DNA of 64,000 nucleotides, from assembly GCA_950295325.1 (NCBI GenBank), contig OX485803.1, positions 73,051,554-73,115,553 on the forward strand. Reading direction: 5' to 3'. A program made the translations under genes and the position numbers. This document shows positions 41,274 through 52,524 of this stretch, piece by piece. Within the stretch, counting starts at the first letter, position 1. Each line of letters begins with the position of its first letter. Source of the DNA: Polytrichum commune. Lineage: Eukaryota; Streptophyta; Polytrichopsida; Polytrichales; Polytrichaceae. The notes beneath the pieces were generated by a model. It was not told where the DNA came from. It did not search any database and saw only the letters and a list, made by a program, of their open reading frames with translations.

Positions 41274-42649
41274 TTTTAGCCGCATCCACCAAATCTCTAA
41301 AAAAGGTGGGCCTTTGAAGGGGAGGCTGCACACGTTCACAAATGTTGATTTGAAAAAGAGTTTGATAAGCGAAGGTAAAAGTTCCAACTCCAATCAGAAA
41401 CGGAGGTTCCTTGCAAAACCTCCATGTTGGATCAAAGTTGAAAACAAATAATTCAACCCAATAAAAGAGGGACCAACCTTGAAACCAAACTCCTCGAAGT
41501 TAGGCACATGTCAAGGCCAACATTCTTTTATTGTGGTTACCAAACTCCGTTTCAAAACCAACCATTTCAAACGTGTGCGACCTCAAAAGGAGTAGAAAAA
41601 TATACAATCCACCCTCAATATGCATTACCCTAGTAAGTGTTAAAATTGTGTATGTGTTAAGGAAAAATTTCCATCCTTACAACTCTGTGATGAGATATTG
41701 TTATGGATGATTGAACTTTGAATGAAAAATCACTTAGTAGGTGACAATACTTGCAACACTGTAAATGTATATAATGCCCAAACCTTATTACAAGGAATGA
41801 CACTTACTGTTAGGTTAATATTTAGTGTTGGTGACACTACACTGCGGTTTACAATTAATATTGAGCATGTCAATTGAACATTTAGTATTGGCGACACTAA
41901 ATAACATATTTAGTGTAGTTGTTGCGGTTAGGTAGTAGGGTTTAAGGATTAGGGTTTCTGTCAACTTTGGCAATAATTGGGACCCTAATAATTGGCATTT
42001 GGATGAACTTAAAGTAAGTTGGGATGACAATATTTGTAAACCTATTCATAGAAGTGTCATTAAAAACATTACACAATGACATAATGCTATAAGACACTAA
42101 ATATCATAATCTAGTGTAGCACTTGAATTTGCAAAGAGTGAAACATGACCCATTATGAATGCACATAAGCTCATTAATTATGAGCTAGAATTTGATCTCA
42201 AAAATCCCTACATACTTATTGAGGAGGGAATCATAGGTATGTTTGATGAAAGAGATGGTGCAATTTACAATGAACCCATTAAAGAAATTGACAGTTTGCA
42301 AGTTGGTGATGTGGTGGTAGATAGAGTAGGATTCAAGAATGTTGAAAGTGCATTAGTGGCCTTGAAACAATTTTTAGAACAAAGAACTATAACACATGTA
42401 TTCTAAAGCATTCGAACACTTCAAAGGAAATAGGACCTTGACGTGCACAAGAATCTCATTATACTATTATAGATTCGTTCTTTCATTACACTTAGATGTG
42501 TGATGACATTCATATCTTATGTGTTTTCATCAAGTATTTATATAAGTGTTACTATTTTTAATTCCAAAATCACACAATTGTTATTCATGTAAGTGTTACA
42601 AATTGCGTATGCTACCCCCGATAAGTGCTAAAATATTGTTAACACCACA
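41274..42649. other. Intergenic DNA with a partial dispersed repeat
   Basis: 41690-41917 is a partial copy of the 'gacactaaatatcatattt' repeat family also seen at 5150 and 53539. 42050-42120 carries another fragment. A short open frame at 42155-42406 is listed separately. The rest is unassigned. Confidence 0.5.
42155..42406 (+). CDS. Hypothetical 83-codon ORF
   Basis: Acidic open frame (LEFDLKNPYILIEEGIIGMFDERD, VGDVVVDRVGFKNVESALVALKQFLEQ) with protein-like composition in an AT-rich background. I do not recognise the family, and no splice partner or promoter is evident. It follows a fragment of a dispersed repeat, so it may be a gene remnant captured between transposons or a chance frame. 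Confidence 0.2.
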   Translation: MNAHKLINYELEFDLKNPYILIEEGIIGMFDERDGAIYNEPIKEIDSLQVGDVVVDRVGFKNVESALVALKQFLEQRTITHVF

Positions 42650-42652
42650 TTA

Positions 42653-43245
42653 GGGGTTGTTTACATCATGGACCATGAAGCCGTCCCAAGGCCCTTTAAA
42701 GTCTATGATTGGCTATTGAACTTGTCCTAGGACCACCTTGGTTTACACCAAAAAAACAAATGGCAAAGAGATTGTGGAATTTGTGGTCCCCAAAAGACAT
42801 ATTTTAATGAGGAGGTTGTGGGTTCTATTCCCCATGCTGGCGTGGTGCTCACCACCTTAGTCCACCCAACTTGGACCTTGTTGTATGGGTACCTCAAAGC
42901 CCTTTGGGGGGATACCATGTCCGGTATCCTCAAGGCACTAGTGGCTAGCTAGGAACTTGTATAGTGTGTCACTATAGTGTCCATCCTCGAAAGGGGAGAG
43001 TAGTATTTGTCCCAATGTCCCCTTGTCCAGTGGGCATCGGGTCATTGGCATTACAAACGGACACTTTATTCATGCCGGCCCCTTGCTTGAAAGGGGTTGG
43101 AGTTTCTATCTATTTTAAAGCATACATTATTCACTGACATGATCCAACGACTTTTGCAGTGGGAGAGGCAGAAGAGGTGCTTTGGTAGAAAAAAACCATG
43201 GGTTGTTGGCAAAAAAATGTTGCAATAATGTAAATTTTAATGATT
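42653..43245 (+). mobile_element. Tourist-like MITE interrupted by a SINE
   Basis: The left end GGGGTTGTTTACATCATGG, preceded by TTA (42650-42652), and the interior match the MITE at 3882-4437. Shared order: 'ctatgattggct', 'ggtcccca', 'tattttaa', 'attattcact-aca(g)tg-tcca', 'gtgggagaggcara', 'gaggtgctttrgtagaaaaa'. The match fades after about 43245 and the right inverted repeat is missing, so it is truncated or fused to other DNA. A 303-bp SINE separates its halves. Confidence 0.75.
42808..43110 (+). mobile_element. 5'-truncated tRNA-derived SINE sharing the LINE tail
   Basis: TATTTTAA occurs on both sides (42800-42807, 43111-43118), and the uninterrupted MITE at 3882 has this site once, so the insert is exactly bounded. 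Near its start GGGTTCTATTCCCC matches a pol III B box/T-arm. No A box precedes it, so the head is truncated. The last ~140 bp ('actatagtgtccatcctcg', 'gtgggcatcgg', 'cggacactttattcatg', a CCCCTT...AAGGGG stem, 'ggagtttct') align with the tail of the LINE at 41115-41257. Confidence 0.8.
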
Positions 43246-44170
43246 TTCTTTGGGTGAGGCTATAGATACAATGGTGGTTTATTTTTATAACATACTACTG
43301 TTATACTTGAAACCATAGTAGAAAGGGCCATTGTTTGCAACATTATTTTATTTAGTTATGTCTTTATTTTGGCATGATTTGGACAGTAATGTGTCAAATT
43401 TGTTGTTCAAAATATTGAGGCATATTCTACTGATGAGGATTCGCGTAGAGAATCGTAAGGAAAATGGTCACATAATTCACAATGGATGCAAGAAATGGTA
43501 TTTCTAATTTTTAAATGTAACCAAACATTAATTTTCTCAAACGTTGCATAGTCCTAATTTGCTATCTTCTCCTTCTAGTGTATTTTGCTATCCTCCAATT
43601 ACAACCATGCTCAATTTTTGACAATGGTGACAATTAGAAAGTCCTCCTTCAACTATTGAACTTGGAATCTTGCAAGAAAATGAAGAAGCAATAGCAATAG
43701 TAGAAAAACAACTCATTGGAAAGAAAAGAAGGCGTTGAACAAAAGAAAGAGCAAAGAATATAAATAAAATTGACAAGAAGAATGTGATTGAAGTTGACAA
43801 ATTTGATTAAAAAAATATGACACAACAAGAATCAAGTTGAATTTTTTTGAAGTGTATCATTAAATGGCTATTCAAGGCAAGATAGACAAGAATTTACGAT
43901 TTTTTTTTACGGAAATAACAAAAAATAAGAAAAATAATTCAAAACGTGAGGCAATATAAAAAATGAACGTGATAAACGAGGTTGTATATACACTATATGA
44001 TGAGGCCGTATAAAGCCTTGGCCTTAGCCATATGTCCCCCCACCTCCCCCCAAATGGCGTTCGGTTAATATTAAGTTTTTTTCTGCTTGCAAGAGGATTT
44101 GAATCCTCCATTATCTCGGGGGGGACACTTCATTATACTTTGTGTGAACACGTGCGTTAAAGGGGTATTT
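43246..44170. other. Decayed transposon DNA with a second SINE-like segment
   Basis: About 43450-43800 has Lys-rich coding-like remnants in several frames, possibly a decayed Harbinger ORF1, but the match is weak. At 44085-44115 'gaggatttgaatcctcc' is B-box-like and nearly palindromic, beside a C-rich tract (44035-44053) and a G-rich one (44118-44126). This may be a SINE head on the minus strand. Confidence 0.35.
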
Positions 44171-45165
44171 AATGTAGAGGTATTATGTTTAGATGTTAGA
44201 TTTGAACACACTGTTTAATTATATAATTCCCTAATATGGTATATTATTATGATGTCTTACTATAGTTATAACTCACATAAGATTTTTTTCTCAACCCTAT
44301 GTTCATTAGAAAAAATTAGCTCACCCTATTTTGTGTTTAAGGATTGCCGATGTTCATTACAAAATTCATTTGACATGCAATGAGAACTAGCATGAACAAG
44401 CATCTTCACAAATCAATAACAATGCAAACAATCATCACCACCATGAGAATCAATGAACTATGAACTTAAATTACTAGCATGAACTACAACAATATTTGTG
44501 TTTGAAAACACAAGTCTGTGCACTGCAGTCACAAGCAGACCAACAAATTTAGAACTTTAGGGTTCAAGGTTTAGGGTGAACAGAAGTTGGCTGCAATCTA
44601 CTGCTGAGAAAACAGAGTCTAAGCAACATTGTTGTTTTCCAAAATCAACACTTTAGTCTGTTGCACACAAGTGGAAGGAAGAACTTCATAAACAAACTAC
44701 ACAACCTCAACATCAAGGACAATCAGGCATGTTTAGTTAGCGAGACGGTCAGCGGGAGTGAGCCAAACATGAGGCCAACATTATCTCGTGCTTCATCTCG
44801 TGTCATGAGCGAATACAACCCTGCATCTTCAAGAATAGGTATATGTCATGTCCAAGAACTCTTTTATAAATCAACACATCGATAAATTGGATTTTGACTG
44901 CTCTTTTATATGTTGGTTCACTGTGGTACCATTTTTTGGGACAAAATGCCTAAATTTTAGTCTTGAAATGTAAATGAATGATAAATTTTACTCAAGACTA
45001 GTAAAATTGTGAAGCATTAGGCACTTAGTTGCTTTGAAATGAAAACAGGCAAGTAAGTCAGAATTTTCCTTGTTGCCCATAGTCTAGAAGATATCAGGAG
45101 GCAGGAAATTCACATGTGACAATTAGATGAAGCACTTGGTATCCGGGCTAGAGTCAGTCACCACC
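44171..45165. other. AT-rich intergenic DNA
   Basis: A 74-codon open frame at 44661-44885 has no recognisable similarity. No RNA gene or repeat is supported. Confidence 0.45.
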
Positions 45166-47110
45166 TTTCGAGACAGGAAGATAAGAAGGAGGAGGAAGAG
45201 GACAGAAGAGAGAGAGATTTTTGAGTTTTGGACCTTCCTCTCGTGAAGAGAGCGATTTTGTAGTCTCTTCCAATTACTGGGTGTGAAACCCTTAAGTTTC
45301 ATCGTAAATCATATTTTTTGAATATATCAGATTGTAAATTCAGCTATATGCATTGTGTATAAGTTGTTTGTGGAAGTGGGAAGTGCGATCAGTGTTGTCG
45401 ATGTGGAATTTGATTCAGGAGTGTGAAACTCTTGAAGGGAGTGATACATGTTTCATGTTTGTATCGTAAACAGACTGGTCCGGAATTTCTTGGACAATCT
45501 CTTAAGGTTCGGGATTCCAAAGATGAAGTTGATGTGTGGGCCGTGAAAGTCCCTAGTTCGGAGTAAGTTTAGAGAGAATCCATAATGCCTTGCTCCGGTG
45601 TAGGGAGCAGGTATGTGTTGTGTGACTCTAAACTCATGTGAAGAAACCAGTGACAAACAAGGGAGTGAGAAACTCTCAGTTGCATGATAAGCCTTTAAGA
45701 AATTGCACCCCCATAACAGTCCGTGCCATTTTAATTCCTTAAGTGTGTATTACTGATGGAAGTGTGTGATCAGAGTGCAATTGATCGAAACAGATAAAGG
45801 ATCTCAAATCCGATATTAGTATTCCTGACCATATCTCACAAGGGGAATGTGAAATTCCATTGTGATTGAGGACATAATTCAATATTAACGACACCGTAAT
45901 AGAAATGGTAATAATCCTCTCGGGAAGAGAGTGTATTTCCTGCATTCATAAATTACTGTGTAAGAATAGGACTAGCGTGAAGCATTTGTTCTGTGTAATC
46001 AGTGCGTGCTCCCTAAACACCAGCATCCTGAAGTTTTAATTCATTATCTTGGTCGCTGGTAATTTCTCTGGAGGGAAGAGTGGAAATATTGTGGGTGTGA
46101 AACCCGGGTGGCAGAATGTGAATTCTACATAAGTGAGAATATATTCCCCAGTCTCCATAATTCCCTTTGTGAGTTCAACTATGGTTTTCTGACTATGACA
46201 CTCTCAGTGAATTTGATGTGATTTCGGGGCTTGAACTAAGCTGACTTATTCATGTTTTCAGTAACTAACCTCATGGTTTTACTCATCACCATTAGTTGAA
46301 GCAGTCAGGTGAATGAAGAACCTATAGTTCCCTCTGGTGTCTTTGGAGGGAGATTGTCCGATTTCCTTCGAGATTTTCTGTTGTAAGCGAAAAGCTTCCA
46401 TGAATGCGTGAAATCAGTTTATGGCGTAATTAATTCCCTCTACGAATCTTCAAACCAGCCACAACATCAATACTTGCTATACTGATGGAAAGAATATCTG
46501 AATTACCCGTGTGTAGAATCTCACAGTGTGGATATGGGGATGGAAAGAGCGAATCTTTCGATTCCTAAATTCACCCCGAAGTGTCAATATTGAGAATTAA
46601 GTAGAACTCTTCTGGGGTTCATCATAAGCAATGAGAGGAATTCTAAATGCACCAGTCAAAGCCAGCCCAGTACTCCCTCGCAATTGAGCAGGAGACTACG
46701 TTCTTCGAAGAGGATTGAGCCACCATTTTCTTCTGTCGGATTATCACCTTCTAGAAAGTAATTTCCCTGTACCGGTTCCTAGAAGAAGATATAGGTAATC
46801 ACTTTTCCTCAAAACTTCTATTCGTTCAATGAGCAGGAGTCGATTGAACCACAATGGCTGGGAGATTTGATTGTGCTCTGAACTTACCCAAATTGAAAGT
46901 TTGCAAGGAATGAAGAATGCTCTTCTTCCTTGGAAATCTGTGACCCCTGTTACGTGCCAAGCATGGTGTGAATTATCTCTAATCTGTGAATATGATGGAT
47001 GCTTCCGAAGACAGATCTCAGGTAAAGCGGTCGCGAGGAGGATTGTGTTGCACGTCGTGGGGCAACCGCTGTAGAAGCGAACGCGGGAGATCCTGAAGGA
47101 AGAGCTGTGA
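45166..47110 (+). repeat. Non-coding unit with recurring short hairpins
   Basis: About 1.9 kb of more balanced composition without a long frame. Short inverted motifs recur: CTCTCgtgaaGAGAG (45238-45252), CTCTCgggaaGAGAG (45917-45931) and TTCTCTggaggGAAGAG (46064-46080). They sit near repeated phrases such as 'gtgtgaaacycttraag' and 'gtgaaattc'. It could be the leader or LTR-like part of an unrecognised retroelement, or a long non-coding RNA. Confidence 0.35.
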
Positions 47111-47134
47111 AGAGCGGGAGCCGAGCGCCCCTTT

Positions 47135-47175
47135 ATCCCATATTGATGGGGAGAACCACCTAGTGCAGGTATAAA
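47135..47175 (+). promoter_or_regulatory. USE/TATA-like promoter pair
   Basis: ATCCCATATTG (two mismatches from the plant upstream sequence element RTCCCACATCG) is followed 24 bp later by TATAAA (47170-47175). The spacing fits pol III-type plant snRNA promoters. The downstream sequence is not a known snRNA (U1-U6, 7SL compared from memory), so it may instead be an LTR-type promoter. Confidence 0.25.
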
Positions 47176-47214
47176 GCCTAACTCACTTGGATGGCTAATG
47201 TTTCCAGACGCTTC

Positions 47215-47450
47215 TCATGACACAAGACTCGCTACGGGTTACTTGTGACTAGACTCGTTACTTGGAACTAAGATTGTCTACTTGGCACTGGTGACTAGGC
47301 TGTCTACTTGAGACTTTTGTTCCGGACTCTAGACTCTTGGCTCTTGATTCGATACTAGACTTGTGTTACTATCCTAGGCCGGTTTGCACGCTTAAGACTC
47401 GTTCGCTTAGACTCGGTTCCCGTCACTCATTACTAGACTTTTGTTGGCTC
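47215..47450 (+). repeat. Degenerate 'gactcg/actagac' simple repeat
   Basis: Variants of 'agactcgttacttg', 'gactagactcg' and 'actagacttgtg' follow each other at irregular 15-25 bp spacing. No fixed unit length and no coding frame. Confidence 0.5.
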
Positions 47451-48168
47451 TGTCTGTAGGACAGAGACTATGCATCAACTTCTTCGTTTCAAGAGCAAAT
47501 TTCCTAACCACTTTGTGTTCACACTTGGACGTTACTTGTTCTTGTTATTTTTGGTCCACTTTATGTAATGTGGATGTTATCTATAGTTTATATATATAAA
47601 AGTGCTCCCTAAAATGCATTGAAAGAAATCTAGTTAACTATAGTTATTTCAGCAATTCCTGATTATTTATTTTTAAAAATTTGGGTGATAAATGAGTAGC
47701 TTTAAATCTTGACCCGTATTTGAGAAGAAGGTGCACAAAATCCAAGAAAGGTTTGGTATAGTGAATAACCATGAATTGGCATGAGCAAAGTGGACAACTA
47801 CAATTATAGTCTTTCATAATAAAGAACAGAGCCTCACGGTTCTACCGTTTTCTTGTTAAACATGATAATTTATTTATGAGCACTAAGAGTCTTTGCCAAT
47901 GTTCATGAGATATAAAATTGTGGTTGAGTAATTTACCCCTTATAACCAAGTGCAAATGAGGGAGTAAATCTTAAGTTAATTGACTGTCAAAAGCATACCA
48001 TAAATGTTTTAACCTATCAATTAACCTTATCGTGACAAACTAGAGATACATCTGACACTCATTTGGTCTTCCCTAGGGTTTTCAGAGTTTGAACCCAATC
48101 CTAAAAACCTAACTACATTCACTAAAGGACATCCCAAAGGAGGTGAATTTGGAGTTTTTCAACATTAT
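47451..48168. other. AT-rich intergenic DNA
   Basis: Nothing recognisable. It ends with an open frame that continues into the ORF at 48169. Confidence 0.4.
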
Positions 48169-48435
48169 ATGAAACTCCAAAATAACAACGGGGTTGGTAT
48201 ATTTGTATTGAACAAATATATCAGCCATGGAACGTTACAATTTGATTCCAATTCATTATCAGATACTGATTTCAAGATTGGATGTGCCTTGATTAATAAA
48301 GTAGTAATTTGTACAAGACTTGAAAATCAACTTCAAAGTGAAAATCCTGTCACTTGGAAAGATATCAAGTATATAGATTATATTGATTATGGAGATTGCG
48401 TGAGTGAGGATGTAAATGAAAATGAGGAATCGTAA
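48169..48435 (+). CDS. Hypothetical 88-codon ORF
   Basis: Open frame with mixed hydrophobic and acidic composition (VGIFVLNKYISHGTLQFDSNSL, IDYIDYGDCVSEDVNENEES). The frame is also open upstream from about 48120, which could indicate an exon or a remnant of a longer protein. I do not recognise it. Neighbours are only transposon debris, so a decayed element ORF is as likely as a gene. Confidence 0.2.
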   Translation: MKLQNNNGVGIFVLNKYISHGTLQFDSNSLSDTDFKIGCALINKVVICTRLENQLQSENPVTWKDIKYIDYIDYGDCVSEDVNENEES

Positions 48436-50095
48436 ATTTCTTACAATTACTTGATTTGAATGTAAAGTAATTGATTTGTAATGTGAATTTTTGAAAAATA
48501 ATATAAAAACCCCCTGTCCTTTAAGGGCTAATTTTCCACTTATAAATGTTAACCTACGAAATACATCCAATATTGTATGATGACATCCATTACATTGAGT
48601 GGAAATTGAAAAGCATTTGAAGATTGTAAATGCTTCATAATCAATCCAAAGGACTATAGATTCTTATTTTGTTTCATAAAAATAAAAGATTGATTTATAT
48701 ACACATATTTTATATATATGATAATTTTGCAAAACTCTCCCTCCATAATTATAATGAATTTATATTTGTTAAGCATTCAAAAAACTCCCTTCATAACTGT
48801 TACAATGTTAACTCACTATAAATTTTAGGAAAATTTTACTCCAACGCCTAACATTTATAGAAGGTGGACTATAATATTATATTTCATTCTATCAAAATCC
48901 CTATGCTATATTATATCTAAAACCTTGATAAATTTCAATACTTAGTATACCCCAATATTATTTATAATATGGATTTTCAATTTAAATAGCCCATAGTTAT
49001 ATCCAATAATTTTCTAAATTTTATTGCTCATGAATAAAACACACCCTATATTTTAACGCACCATGTTTACTAATTTCCCTAAGTGTCCCCCCCGAGTCCA
49101 TTATCCATTTAAAGTCCTCACTCTCTCTCTAATCACTAGTCCATCTCGCATTTCTCATTCTTACCTATTGATATTGCTTTCATATATAACATGCTCTTTT
49201 ATTTTATTTTATACTCATTTTTCTTTATATTCAACAATTCTAAGCCATTCTTGCTCGTTTTTGGATTTTCACTATGTTTCCTTAATGTTTTATACAAGTG
49301 TTAAGTCGTGAAAAAAATTATAGATTCAATTGGTGGCTTCAATGAAGTGTTTCAACCATTTTTTGATATTATGCAAAAAGAAATACAAGTCCATTCTTAA
49401 AATAAATAAATAACTAAAAAGAAAGCTAGTAAAATTTCATAAATTCATAAGAAACAAGAATGTAGGTGGTATAATGAAATAAATGAGTGGCATTCCAACA
49501 TGACAAGTTTGCACAGCCAATCCCTACAAGTATCACAAAATCGGAGGAAAAAGATGTCATTCCATTTACACGTAGTTTATATCAAGAGCCACTACTACAC
49601 CACCTATTGTCACACCATCAATTGTTGTAACACAAGAAAAGGACCAAAAATAAAATTGAAATTGAAATTTTCTTAGAAACATTTTTTTGGTAATTATGGG
49701 TTTTTTTGCATCATTCAATGAATATGCAATCTCTTTTTAAAAAGAATAAACATTTCAATTCTCTCCCTTATTAATTCTAATTACTCTTTTATTGTATATG
49801 TTTCATTGTCACTATATGTTTATGTGATGGTAGGATTTTTTCATAGCTTGTATTATCATAAATTTTCAATCTATAATTCATGCATTACCATAATTTCATC
49901 AAAAATATCATTTTTATCTTCTTATAATCTCTTAGTAAAAAAATATGTTTGTATATCATTTACTTCATTTGCAAATATAAAACATCTTGCATAGGTAGAA
50001 ATTTATTTTTACTTCAGCAAGTCAATTGTATTCCCCTATAATTCATTGCTCTCTCATAATTCTTCTCACTAACTCTTCTAGCTAATCCATCATAT
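48436..50095. other. Very AT-rich intergenic DNA
   Basis: Short hydrophobic frames (49063-49311, 49806-49994) are composition artefacts. About 49310-49620 may be a decayed Harbinger ORF1, judged only by its position relative to the transposase remnant at 50.1-51.05 kb. Confidence 0.35.
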
Positions 50096-50099
50096 GTTT

Positions 50100-51050
50100 T
50101 AATCCCTTTTTTTTTATTTAGAATGCATAATTTGTACAATACTATGCAAGTTATCACAAATATCGGGCATATTCCTAAAAGGTATTGTAGATAACTTCAT
50201 TATCAATCTTCATCTATCCTTCAAAGTTCCAAATGTCTTTTGTACACACATCCTAGTTGACCACTTTAAAAAATTATAATTTGATTCCTACCCAAATTAT
50301 TCAACCTTTCCATCCTTAAAAGAATAATACATCTAAGGCCTCGTTGGATAAATAATGTCTCCTATAAATTTATACGATTGAAATTTACATTCTATGCATC
50401 CATGTTCAATTCTTGTAACTTAAAAAAAATTCAATTGTAAAGACTCCTTATCCAACCAAACTCATAATCCCATAACATATAGTTTGGCCAATAATTTAAT
50501 GTAAAATTTCTAGATGAAAAAAATTTATGCAGTTACAAGAGTTGAAATAAAAATATGTGACCCATTTATTGCCCCTATGATATAACGTATGTCAATCAAC
50601 TATTCAAACATTGAAGCTAAAATCCTAAACTGCGATTTATTTGGATTTTGCATAATACTAGTTGTGGATGGTTTCTAATAGTTCTATAAAAATACCTTAC
50701 TATTTCTGACAACGTATTCTTGTGAACTCCATACAAATCTCCTATGCTTTGCAGTCCATCACCACTACCCAACTTATACAATGACATTGTTATCATCTCT
50801 TGCATCAACACAATAATCCTAAAACATGTATCATCTTTCTTCAAATAGGGGCCCAACCTCTTACACACAAATATGAATGTAATGTATTTCACTCAAGTCC
50901 GCTTCCTAAATTCTTTCTTTGTCCACAAACCCAACAACAAGTGGTCTACAAAACCATACATTTGTTCTTGACTCTATATGCTACTCACTATGTCCCATAC
51001 TCACATGAACCAAGTTTAAAGTTGCAAACTATCTTATTCTCCTTGCAAAA
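50100..51050 (-). pseudogene. Decayed PIF/Harbinger transposase
   Basis: On the minus strand an open piece (50617-50892) reads KRLGPYLKKDDTCFR, LYKLGSGDGLQSIGDLYGVH and KNTLSEIVRYFYRTIRN, aligning with the helix-turn-helix part of the transposase at 18999-20105. Further along (about 50110-50240) KDRWRLIMKLSTIPFRNMPD and ICDNLHSIVQIMHS match the C-terminal end after the catalytic Glu. The middle is broken by frameshifts and stops. This is a different, older subfamily. A right inverted end (GGTGTGAAGTGGCCC) at 51441-51455 is followed by TAA. Confidence 0.7.
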
Positions 51051-51179
51051 TCATTGCTTGAATTCACAACATGCTTCATAAACATGTACAAAAACATGTA
51101 TAATCATGAGAGCAAAACAAGTCTCCTTTTCTCTTTCATTGCAGCCATGCTTGCTGTAATTCAAAGTGAAATCAAGCAA

Positions 51180-51455
51180 AAACAACAAGATAGGAGAAGT
51201 GAAGCCACGAGAAGATAAGAAAATGGTCAAAATTAAATTTATTTCAGAACTTCCATTTTTGGACATATATTTAAAAAAATCGAAACATTCATTTTTTGAT
51301 GCATGGTCATTCCTCTTGGTTCACACTCGGTTTACACCTAATGAAGGTCCCAAAGGCTTTGTAAATTGATTTTTTTTCTAAGACATCGGATCATGAAAGT
51401 TGGATCGTGAAGTTGGACCATAGAAAAGACCATCTTCCATGGTGTGAAGTGGCCC
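51180..51455. mobile_element. Right arm of a Tourist/Harbinger element
   Basis: It matches the right half of the MITE at 3882-4437 ('gcatggtcattcctcttggt', 'cggtttacacct', 'atcatgaaagttggatc', 'catcttccat'), but ends CCATGGTGTGAAGTGGCCC, a hybrid of the two inverted-repeat families. It is probably the terminal arm of the element that carried the transposase at 50.1-51.05 kb. The left end was not found. Confidence 0.6.
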
Positions 51456-51458
51456 TAA

Positions 51459-51965
51459 GGGCCACTTCACACACGAGCCAAGAGCCGTGACCACGAAATT
51501 GTGACAGCCCAAAAGAACGTGTCCAAAGGCCGTCCCAACACACCTCCAAAGGTCATGCAGTGTGGTCACAATCCCTCAAGTGTAGTACGAAGTCATATGT
51601 GACCGGGCTCTCAACCCAATGCTAATTCAACGAATTCCTACTCACGTAGATCCTCAACCATGATAAAATAGAACAAACCAACTATCGTGAGGTCTCAGAG
51701 TGCCGCGGTCTCCCGGTTTTGTGTTATGCCTACCTCCAAAGGGTGGTTCATGAATATAGTCCCAGTGACCATGAAACATGATCCATTCGATGCCATGTAG
51801 GCATCCACGTAGACGTTACATCCATCTCGCATTCACATACTCCATTGGTTCCTCGAGCGTACCAAGTGTGAAGCATCGAACTTGGACCGGCTCCGCCTTT
51901 TCCACCGATGAGAGTGCTTGAAGCGTAATGGTCACGGGCACTCACTCTCACTCGCGAAGTGGCCC
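51459..51965. mobile_element. Harbinger-derived MITE, 507 bp
   Basis: Inverted ends GGGCCACTTCACACACGAGCC and, on the right read inverted, GGGCCACTTCGCGAGTGAGAG. TAA on both sides (51456-51458, 51966-51968). Ends and subterminal DNA match the Harbinger element at 17017-20385. It abuts other elements on both sides with only the TAA between. Confidence 0.85.
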
Positions 51966-51968
51966 TAA

Positions 51969-52521
51969 GGTCCACTTTATATTAGGGCCCATTTGGAGTT
52001 GAGCCCACTTGGACTTGAAGTGGGCCTTAACTTTAGCCCTACTATACAAAGTGGGCCGTTGAGTGGGCCTTGCAATTTAAAGTCCAAAGACCCACTTGTA
52101 GGGCCCAAATTGGAAATTTTACTTTAAAGTGGGCCTTCCAAATGGGCCTAGGGACTTTATATTGTAAGGCCCAATCCACGGTCCACTTGGGCTTAAATGA
52201 ATTATGCCCTTGCTTGAACTAAAGTCATAAAGTCATAAAGTCATAAATGATTATATGACGGAAGTTGGGTGAAGTGGGCTGTAGGTGCGAAGTGGGTCTC
52301 CATAAACCCTCGACCCATTTTTTTGCCTTCGGCCCAGTTTTTTCCCTCCAAAACGTCGCCATGTCACCCGCCACGCAAGCTTGAGGAGAAGTGGGCCGAC
52401 TCTCAATATAAAGCCCTTGGGCCCATATTAGGGCCCATTTGGACAATCTAAGCACTCTGATTGGTTGATGCCTAGGGTTTGGAAATGGGCCCTAGAAATG
52501 GCCCCTAATATAAAGTGCCCC
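51969..52521. mobile_element. MITE of another family, 553 bp
   Basis: The left end GGTCCACTTTATATTAGGG and the right end, read inverted, GGGGCACTTTATATTAGGGG are matched inverted repeats. TAA flanks it on the left (51966-51968, shared with the preceding element) and right (52522-52524). The interior is rich in 'agtgggcc' and 'gggcccatttgg' words, giving many internal fold-back possibilities. No coding capacity. Confidence 0.8.
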
Positions 52522-52524
52522 TAA

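Noticed and set aside
42808-42850. A tRNA gene at the B-box-like sequence
   Set aside because: There is no acceptor stem, A box or cloverleaf; target duplications and the LINE-like tail show it is a truncated SINE.
47135-47300. snRNA gene behind the USE/TATA-like pair
   Set aside because: The sequence at the expected start does not match U1-U6 or 7SL as I know them, and no T-run terminator is positioned sensibly.
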